In this document: piece by piece, positions 57,761 to 64,000 of the stretch
Numbering within the stretch: position 1 is the stretch's first letter
How the letters are laid out: every line of letters begins with the position of its first letter
DNA from: Deltaproteobacteria bacterium
Lineage (GTDB): Bacteria > Desulfobacterota > Desulfuromonadia > Geobacterales > Geobacteraceae
Assembly (NCBI GenBank): GCA_009668975.1
Contig: SBEG01000017.1
Coordinates: 1 to 64,000 of the forward strand
Direction: 5' to 3'
DNA: 64,000 nucleotides
Position numbers and translations under genes: made by a program
Notes under the pieces: generated by a model
Told to the model about the DNA's origin: nothing
What the model saw: the letters and a program-made list of their open reading frames with translations, nothing else
Database searches by the model: none

Positions 57761-58336
57761 GTGAAAAGCATCAAGGGATCCAAGACCGAACAGAATCTAC
57801 TGAAATCTTTTGCCGGTGAAAGCCAGGCACGCAACCGCTATACTTACTTTTCCTCCGTGGCACGCAAGGAAGGCTATGTCCAGATTGCGGATATTTTTGA
57901 CGAAACCGCTGCGCAGGAAAAGGAGCATGCCAAGAGATTTTTCAAATTCCTCGAAGGGGGCGACCTTGAAATAACCGCCTGTTTTCCTGCCGGCAAACTC
58001 GCAACAACAGCGGAAAACCTCCTGGCAGCTGCAACGGGCGAGCATGAAGAACATACCCAGCTCTATCCCGAATTCGCTGCTGTTGCTGAACAGGAAGGGT
58101 TCACGGAGATTGCCGCCGCATGGAATGCCATCTCCGTTGCCGAAAAACAGCATGAAAAACGCTATCGTGATTTGCTTGCCAATCTGGAAAACAAACGGGT
58201 TTTCATGCGTGACGCTGAAGTAGTCTGGCGCTGCCGCAACTGCGGCTACCTGCATACGGCAACCACCGCTCCGGAACTCTGCCAGGCCTGCATTCATCCC
58301 CGGGCGCACTTCGAATTGCTTGCGGAAAATTGGTAA
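57761..58336 (+). CDS. Rubrerythrin
   Basis: 191 residues. N-terminal diiron four-helix domain with ExxR motifs (FAGESQARNRYTYF, EKEHAKRFF, GEHEEHTQLYPEFAAVAEQEG, EKQHEKRY), then a C-terminal rubredoxin-like domain (WRCRNCGYLHTATTAPELC and QACIHPRAHFELL). It reduces hydrogen peroxide and protects oxygen-sensitive enzymes such as nitrogenase. Start GTG 57761 follows AGGAGG. It is plausibly placed beside nif for oxidative protection, though it has its own leader of 117 bases. Confidence 0.96.
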   Translation: MKSIKGSKTEQNLLKSFAGESQARNRYTYFSSVARKEGYVQIADIFDETAAQEKEHAKRFFKFLEGGDLEITACFPAGKLATTAENLLAAATGEHEEHTQLYPEFAAVAEQEGFTEIAAAWNAISVAEKQHEKRYRDLLANLENKRVFMRDAEVVWRCRNCGYLHTATTAPELCQACIHPRAHFELLAENW

Positions 58337-58579
58337 GCAGATCCGGAACACTGCCGGGCAGGACCTGCCAATGACTCACGAGGGACACATTTCAAACGGG
58401 ATGTGTCCCTATTTATTTTGCCCCCCATAATGCCAACCTTGACTTTTCTGCCTCCTCATAAGTGAGGCCGGATGCGCCCCAGGCAATTCCACGGTACAAT
58501 AACGTTGTCAGGAGCCTGTCGCGAATTCGAGAGTTCAGCAATTCCCCGCAAGCCGGGATCACAAAAGGACAACCGAGCC

Positions 58580-60553
58580 ATGAACCAGCCAAGGAACACT
58601 TTTGACTTCATTCGCGGCCTTACCCCGGAGGATGAAAAAAGAATTCGTCACATCCCTTTTCTCAATATCGATTCAATGCTGATCCCTTCCCCCTTTATCA
58701 AGGACAAGACCATCGACATTGACTACCAGCACAGCTATATCTGGGAAGAAGAGGGAGAATACCTGGGGTATTTGCTGGTCTATTCCAATCCGGACAAGAC
58801 GAAATTTCATATCTACAAACAGGTAACGAGCCCCTTTGGCAGGGGAAAAGGCATCGGCTCGGCCTTCATGGAAAAGCTGGCAACGGATGTGGCCGTCGAT
58901 TCCCAGGTTTACCTCTATGTCTGGGAAAAACTGAGCAGTTCCATTGATTTTTTCATGAGCAAGGGATTCACCTATGAAGAGGCCATTGTCTATCGCAAGA
59001 TGAAGTTTTACCTGATGTCCGCTACCGCAGAAACGATTCTCGAGAAAATTTCTCTGGAGAAAAACAAGGACTTTTCCACGTCCGAGGAGCTTGGAAAAGT
59101 CCGGCACGATGCCAAGAAGGGCCTGAAAATCCTTTTAGACATGGTTTCCATGCTGTCGGTGGACAATTGCAACAAGGTTATCGAAGACATCAACCGGGAA
59201 ACAACAGCCCTGCTGAACACCCTGAACATGTATGAGGACCAGATCACGGCCTTCCATGAGGTTCATATAAAAGAGCTGATTACCGACCGGGTAATTCCCT
59301 TCATCGAGGTTACCGAGTTCCCGTGCGAGATACGGCTGATCCTCGGTTCGAAAATTCCCGCCGTTATCGGGAATTACGTCAACTTCAGCAGGGCGCTGAT
59401 CAATATTGTTTCGAACTCGCTTGACGCCATCAGGGAGGCTGATACAAAAGGCGTCATCGAAATAAGTCTGCATGAAAGCGACGACAGCGTAATCCTCGCA
59501 CTTCAGGATAACGGGATCGGTATTGAACAGGAGCGGTTGCAACTTGGCGAAGATACCCTACCTTTGTTTGTCGGCAAGACCACCAAAAAGGGTAAAACAG
59601 GTGAAGGGATCGGCACCCGGCAGATTTTTTCCACATTCGGGCCAGCAAATATTGCCGTTGAGAGCACCGTGGGCGAAGGAACCCGCTGGACCTTGCGTCT
59701 CAAGAAAAGCAGCCAGAAGGACACGGTAATCCTGTCCGAGATGAAAACACGCTACGTCATGTTCATCAAGTCCACCGAAAAAATCCTGATTGATGAAGCA
59801 AGTAACCGGACAAATATCGCCGCCTTCATTTGGCAGTTACGGCAGATGGAGATTTTCAGTTACGAACTGATCTATTACTTCAGCCGTTACAACAATGTCA
59901 GAGACATCTTCCGGAACATACTTCTGTACCGCTACGGTGGCAAGGATTTCCAATTCCTCAAGACGGAATTGAGAAAATGCCGGATCGATGACGAAGTCAT
60001 CAAGTCCTGGCTGTTGGGAATTGTCAAACGGATAAAAAGGAACGAATTTTTCGTGCAGAACACACTGAATTTTGATGAATACAAGGGCATTCTCTTCAAA
60101 AGTTACGGCCAAGCCTTGGATAAAACCATTATTTTCACCATGGACCCGGAAACGGGGAACTTTTTTGCCTCTGACAGAAAACTTGCCGAGCACATGGATT
60201 TCGTGCCCTATCTGCAGCGGAATCGCGACCTGCTTCTGCGTGGTGAATTCGTAGGAGACGTCAGGAATATCGCCAGTCCGATCCATATGGGCGTCTGGTC
60301 GGTCTCGACACTGGAAGATTTGTACGAAAAGTTGAAAAGTATCCGGAGCGGTGCTCGCCAGCTTCTGAAAATGGGGCTGAAAAACGAAAAACATCTCGCT
60401 TTTTACTCTTCCACCTACAATGTCTGTTCCTATGAAATCGACACACTGAAAACGACTACCCTTGCGGAAATGGCAAACGCAAAAGATGACGAACTGGATC
60501 AGTTCATCAAGTCTTCGGAGGATGAACTTCAGGGATTGATCTTCGCGGATTGA
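58580..60553 (+). CDS. GNAT acetyltransferase-histidine kinase fusion with unknown C-terminal domain
   Basis: 657 residues. A GNAT domain (about 45-145) has the CoA-binding motif GRGKGIGSAFMEKL and FMSKGFTYEEAIVY. Next comes an H-box-like VRHDAKKGLKILLDM with His176, of the Spo0B/DcuS type, then an HATPase domain (LINIVSNSLDAI, LQDNGIGIEQ, GKTGEGIGTRQIFSTFG, GEGTRWTLRL). The last 240 residues (from about 420) show no family I recognise. No membrane segment, so cytoplasmic. ATG 58580 begins at MNQPRNTFDFI; the upstream 36 codons are not protein-like. It converges on nifK. Confidence 0.8.
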   Translation: MNQPRNTFDFIRGLTPEDEKRIRHIPFLNIDSMLIPSPFIKDKTIDIDYQHSYIWEEEGEYLGYLLVYSNPDKTKFHIYKQVTSPFGRGKGIGSAFMEKLATDVAVDSQVYLYVWEKLSSSIDFFMSKGFTYEEAIVYRKMKFYLMSATAETILEKISLEKNKDFSTSEELGKVRHDAKKGLKILLDMVSMLSVDNCNKVIEDINRETTALLNTLNMYEDQITAFHEVHIKELITDRVIPFIEVTEFPCEIRLILGSKIPAVIGNYVNFSRALINIVSNSLDAIREADTKGVIEISLHESDDSVILALQDNGIGIEQERLQLGEDTLPLFVGKTTKKGKTGEGIGTRQIFSTFGPANIAVESTVGEGTRWTLRLKKSSQKDTVILSEMKTRYVMFIKSTEKILIDEASNRTNIAAFIWQLRQMEIFSYELIYYFSRYNNVRDIFRNILLYRYGGKDFQFLKTELRKCRIDDEVIKSWLLGIVKRIKRNEFFVQNTLNFDEYKGILFKSYGQALDKTIIFTMDPETGNFFASDRKLAEHMDFVPYLQRNRDLLLRGEFVGDVRNIASPIHMGVWSVSTLEDLYEKLKSIRSGARQLLKMGLKNEKHLAFYSSTYNVCSYEIDTLKTTTLAEMANAKDDELDQFIKSSEDELQGLIFAD

Positions 60554-60599
60554 GACAAAGCGGGACCCCTCAGCAAACTCCGGCATCCACGAAAACGGC

Positions 60600-60634
60600 A
60601 AAGGGACGCTTCCCGTCAAGAGAAGCATCCCTTT
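60600..60634. terminator. Bidirectional terminator between the GNAT kinase gene and nifK
   Basis: AAAGGGACGCTTC (60600-60612) and GAAGCATCCCTTT (60622-60634) form a 13-bp stem with one mismatch, which becomes G-U on the minus strand. It lies between convergent genes. The nifK stop sits in a further small GCTAGC hairpin at about 60650-60668. Confidence 0.8.
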
Positions 60635-60664
60635 GAATCTTCAGACAACTGCTAGCGGTTTCTG

Positions 60665-62128
60665 CTAGCGCATCATCTCGAAATGCCGGTCATCACAGGT
60701 ATCGTCAGTGATATCGATGAACTTGTTGCAGATCGTGGTGACCATGTTGATCACGCCCTGGTAGCCGACCAGAGGCGAGCGGTGCAGGTTGACCCGGTCG
60801 AAGATCGGGAAACCGAAGCGGAACAAGGGGATCTTGGCGTCTCGGGTGATGAACTTGGCATGGGTGTCGCCGATGATCGCATCCACCGGATCGGTCATGA
60901 CCAGACTGCGCAGGTGCCAGAGGTCCTTATTGATGTAGATCTTGCCATCCTTGCCATAGGGAGAGGTATCGAGCAGCGCCTGGATCTCTTTCTCCAGCTT
61001 CTTGCTCCCCCTGCTGCAGAGGATGTGGTACGGCCGGGCGCCCATTTCCAGCAGGAAGGAAACATAACCCAACAGGTAGTCCGGATCACCGTAGACGGCG
61101 AATTTCTTGTTGTGGATGTACTGATGGGAGTCGGTCATGGCGTCAACCGCTCTGCCCCTTTCTTCCTTGATGGATGCGGGGACCTCTTTGCCGAACAGAT
61201 CCGCCAGCTTCATGATGAAAGCGTCGGTCTTTTCAATGCCGAACGGGGTCGGCAGCGAAACATGCTTGCCCGAATAGTTGTCCTTGATCCAGCCGAAGGT
61301 CTTGGGTGTGGCATAGGGACCAAGGGTCATGGTCACCTTGCCGTTGATGGAATCGGCGGCATCGTCAAGCTTTGTTCCCCCGGGGTAAACCCGGTAGGTG
61401 CCGTCCAGCGGCGAATCGAACACGTCGGAGATGTCGGCCAGCATGGTGTAGGGAATGCCGAATGCCTCGAGAATCCGCTTGTATTCACGGTAGTTGCCGG
61501 TGTTGCAGTCGAAACCGGGAATCAGGTTGAGCTTGCCGGTGCAGCGTCCCTCCACCTGCTTTCCTTCGGTCAGATACTGGAGAATGGCGAGCAGCATGGC
61601 ATCGTAGCCATGGATATGGGTACCGTTAAAGCTCGGGGTGTTGGCAAACGGAATCGGGAAGTCTTTCGGCACAACTCCCTTGTTTTTCGCGTTCTTGATG
61701 AAGGCGGTCAGGTCGTCGCCGATGATCTCCGGCATGCAGGAGGTAAATACCGGCATCATCTTCGGCTTGTAGAGCGCATAGGCGTTTTCCAGCGCCTCAT
61801 GCAGGTTGTTCTGACCACCGAACACTGCGCCGTCTTCGGTCATGGCATCGGAAACCGCGGGAGCGGGCTCCCGGAAATGCCGGTTAAGGGTGGAGCGGTA
61901 GTAGGAGGCACATCCCTGGGAGCCGTGGACAAAGGGGAGGCTGCCTTCAAAGGCATGGGCAACCAGCTCGGCTCCGAGCGGCTGGCAGGTGTGGGCCGGG
62001 TTGATCACCAGGGCCTGACGGGCAAAGTTCTTTTCCTTATACTCTTCCGTGTTTATCCACTCGGCAACCCGCTTTTCTTCTTCTTCGGTAATTTCGGTAA
62101 CATATTTAACGGCAGTATCTGCGCTCAT
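60665..62128 (-). CDS. nifK: Nitrogenase molybdenum-iron protein beta chain
   Basis: 487 residues. P-cluster cysteines are recognised in AHTCQPLGAELVA, VHGSQGCASYYRSTLNRHF and FTSCMPEIIGDDL. The rest follows Mo-nitrogenase beta chains, e.g. IPGFDCNTGNYREYKR. It is shorter than Azotobacter NifK (523), lacking part of the N-terminal extension, as is common in this group. GGAG lies before ATG 62128. Third gene of nifHDK, ending at a bidirectional terminator. Confidence 0.98.
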   Translation of the reverse strand: MSADTAVKYVTEITEEEEKRVAEWINTEEYKEKNFARQALVINPAHTCQPLGAELVAHAFEGSLPFVHGSQGCASYYRSTLNRHFREPAPAVSDAMTEDGAVFGGQNNLHEALENAYALYKPKMMPVFTSCMPEIIGDDLTAFIKNAKNKGVVPKDFPIPFANTPSFNGTHIHGYDAMLLAILQYLTEGKQVEGRCTGKLNLIPGFDCNTGNYREYKRILEAFGIPYTMLADISDVFDSPLDGTYRVYPGGTKLDDAADSINGKVTMTLGPYATPKTFGWIKDNYSGKHVSLPTPFGIEKTDAFIMKLADLFGKEVPASIKEERGRAVDAMTDSHQYIHNKKFAVYGDPDYLLGYVSFLLEMGARPYHILCSRGSKKLEKEIQALLDTSPYGKDGKIYINKDLWHLRSLVMTDPVDAIIGDTHAKFITRDAKIPLFRFGFPIFDRVNLHRSPLVGYQGVINMVTTICNKFIDITDDTCDDRHFEMMR

Positions 62129-62199
62129 AAGTATCTCCTTGAACGGCCGGGGACCAATCCGTCCCACGGTCCGGATTTTTGTTGCGAGATGTGAAGTGT

Positions 62200-62258
62200 G
62201 AGGAGTGAGGAGTTAATTTTACAGGATCTTACGCTTCACACCTCACGCCTCACTCCTC
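62200..62258 (-). other. Hairpin spacer between nifD and nifK
   Basis: GAGGAGTGAG (62200-62209) pairs with CTCACTCCTC (62249-62258). The tract around it is made of GTGAGG-like words. It could set the nifD:nifK mRNA ratio or simply be a mobile degenerate repeat. Confidence 0.6.
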
Positions 62259-62264
62259 CCTGTT

Positions 62265-63710
62265 TCAGAACGGCGACTTCACAAATTTCCAGGTCGGGCT
62301 ATTGATGGCCATGTCCACATCCCGGGCAAAAACCGGGAAACCCATGATTGCGTGGTACGGCCCGGAGTAATCCCAGCTGTGCATCTGGCGGAACGGTACA
62401 CCCATCTTCTGGAAGAGGTATTTTTCCTTGATACCGCTGCCGACCAGGTCGGGGCGAAGTTTGTGGACGAATTCCTCCAGTTCGTATTCGGAAACGTCGT
62501 CATAGATAACCGTAGCTTCCGGCATTTCGGCACTGGTACGCTCGTAGTCGTCACCATGGGCGAATTCGTACCCGGAACCGACCACGACCATGCCCAGGTC
62601 CTCATAGGCATTGACCGTATGGCGGGGACGGAGACCACCGACATAGAGCATGACCTTCTTGCCTTCCAGACGGGGACGGTACTCGTCGATGACCGCCTGC
62701 ATCATCGGATCGTACTTGGCGATGACTTTCTCGACGTTTTCCTTGATGGTGTCGTCGAACTGCTCGGCGATCTTCCTTAAGCTCTCCTTGATCTTGGTCG
62801 GGCCGAAGAAGTTGAACTCCAGCCAGGGAATGCCGTATTTTTCTTCCATAACCTTGCACATGTAGTTCATGGAACGGTAGCAATGGATCAGGTTCAGCTT
62901 TACCTTGTGGGTGGCGGCAATATGCTCCAGCTGGCCATCGCCGGTCCAGGTGGCCTTGACGTTCAAGCCGATTTCCTCAAGCAGCGGCTTCACCGCCCAG
63001 ACATCGCCGCCGATGTTGTAATCACCGATCAGGGCGATGTCATAGGGCGTCTCCGGCTCGGCAAACTCGCGGGTGCCGATGATGTAGTCGCGGATCGTAT
63101 CGTTGGAGATGTGATGCCCAAGAGACTGCGAAACACCCCGGAAACCTTCGCAGTTACAGGGGATGATCGGAATGTCGAGCTCTTCGGATGCCTGCTTGGT
63201 GGCGGCATTGATATCGTCACCGATCAGTCCGACCGGACATTCGGAAAGCACCGAGATCCCTTTGGCCAGCGGGAACAGCTCTTTGGCTTCACCAAGCAGC
63301 TGCTTCAGCTTCTTGTCGCCGCCGTAAACGATGTCCTTTTCCTGAAAATCCGAGGTGAACTGCATGGCGAAGTTGGTGACGCCGCAGATGCCGGACATCA
63401 GATTGCGCCGGGTGCCCCAGGAGTACCAGCCGCAGCCGACCGGTCCATGGGAGACGTGGACCATGTCACGGATCGGGCCCCAGACTACCCCTTTGGCGCC
63501 GGCATAGGCGCAGCCGCGGGCGCTCATGACGCCCGGCACCGTCTTGCGGTTGGACTTTACGCAGGCCGAACCGGCATTCGGATCGTTGGGGGCCAGATGC
63601 GGCGCCCTCTTTTTCTTTGCCTTCTCAGGATAGACTTCCAGGGCCTTGTCGATCATCTCCTGAGTCGATTCTTTGGTAATTCCCTCTACTTTTTTCGCGG
63701 TACCTGACAT
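62265..63710 (-). CDS. nifD: Nitrogenase molybdenum-iron protein alpha chain
   Basis: 481 residues. P-cluster ligands lie in [29 protein letters not shown] and [13 protein letters not shown]. The FeMo-co ligand Cys is in [13 protein letters not shown] and the His in [14 protein letters not shown]. Active-site features match Mo-nitrogenase, not Vnf or Anf. AGGAG lies before ATG 63710. A stem-loop separates it from nifH upstream and a repeat hairpin separates it from nifK downstream. Confidence 0.99.
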   Translation of the reverse strand: MSGTAKKVEGITKESTQEMIDKALEVYPEKAKKKRAPHLAPNDPNAGSACVKSNRKTVPGVMSARGCAYAGAKGVVWGPIRDMVHVSHGPVGCGWYSWGTRRNLMSGICGVTNFAMQFTSDFQEKDIVYGGDKKLKQLLGEAKELFPLAKGISVLSECPVGLIGDDINAATKQASEELDIPIIPCNCEGFRGVSQSLGHHISNDTIRDYIIGTREFAEPETPYDIALIGDYNIGGDVWAVKPLLEEIGLNVKATWTGDGQLEHIAATHKVKLNLIHCYRSMNYMCKVMEEKYGIPWLEFNFFGPTKIKESLRKIAEQFDDTIKENVEKVIAKYDPMMQAVIDEYRPRLEGKKVMLYVGGLRPRHTVNAYEDLGMVVVGSGYEFAHGDDYERTSAEMPEATVIYDDVSEYELEEFVHKLRPDLVGSGIKEKYLFQKMGVPFRQMHSWDYSGPYHAIMGFPVFARDVDMAINSPTWKFVKSPF

Positions 63711-63807
63711 TGGAAACTCCTTTAGCATAAGGGCGTTCGGCCCGGATTCCTGAAACAACGCTCCTGGGGCTTCCGCCGCTTGTTTATTGGTAAAAAGGAT
63801 ACAAAAA

Positions 63808-63847
63808 GGGCGCGGACTTATTGTCGTAATTCTCAAGAACCGCGCCC
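63808..63847 (-). terminator. Stem-loop between nifH and nifD
   Basis: GGGCGCGG (63808-63815) pairs with CCGCGCCC (63840-63847) over a 24-base loop; on the minus strand it is followed by five T. Such structures after nifH are thought to stabilise or partly terminate, giving more nifH than nifDK message. Confidence 0.78.
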
Positions 63848-63863
63848 ATGTTTTCTGGATAGC

Positions 63864-64000
<137 letters not shown>

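Overview
The window reads like a chromosomal segment of a free-living, nitrogen-fixing deltaproteobacterium of the Geobacter/Desulfuromonas/Pelobacter type. The pointers are a fused NifE-NifN protein, a selenophosphate synthetase operon with YedF and a group-V aminotransferase, ResB/CcsB cytochrome c maturation, many multi-domain sensor kinases, a trpA-accD-folC gene order, and many dispersed hairpin repeats. The species cannot be named from this sequence alone. I saw no rRNA, tRNA, CRISPR array, integrase or transposase gene.

Layout. 1-7.5 kb (minus strand): yedF, cysteine desulfurase-like and DUF3343-selD selenium operon, then rmuC, hisS and a receiver-GGDEF regulator. 7.6-19.5 kb (minus): comEC split by an in-frame UGA, a small acidic protein, fbp, a membrane polyferredoxin with a DUF362 protein, an RDD protein, a CHASE4 hybrid kinase and a SulP transporter with a tiny leader ORF. 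19.9-26.3 kb (plus): a 1187-residue DUF748/AsmA-like envelope protein, a PRC-barrel protein and gap, separated by repeat-rich spacers. 26.7-32.4 kb (minus): three glycosyltransferases behind ccsB and resB. 32.8-43.1 kb (plus): a chemoreceptor, trpA, accD, folC, lptD, lepA and lepB. 43.2-64 kb: the nitrogen-fixation island.

The nif island has two minus-strand arms. One is nifEN, nifX, a 2[4Fe-4S] ferredoxin, a second NifX-family protein and draT. The other is nifH (3' end only), nifD and nifK. Between them lies an 11.6 kb block on the opposite strand: an Hpt protein, a TolC-like channel, four PhnD-like periplasmic binding proteins in two paralogous pairs with no ABC permease or ATPase, a membrane hybrid histidine kinase whose start is 1 nt after the last binding protein, a rubrerythrin, and a GNAT acetyltransferase-histidine kinase fusion. 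I read this block as a candidate undescribed periplasmic sensing system.

The nifEN leader has a sigma-54 promoter followed by an intrinsic terminator. The 5' arm of that terminator can instead form a 5-bp hairpin with a hexaloop carrying A1 and G4, the pattern recognised by ANTAR antiterminators. This suggests transcription is controlled both at initiation and by antitermination. Several families of short inverted-repeat elements sit directly against stop codons or ribosome binding sites.
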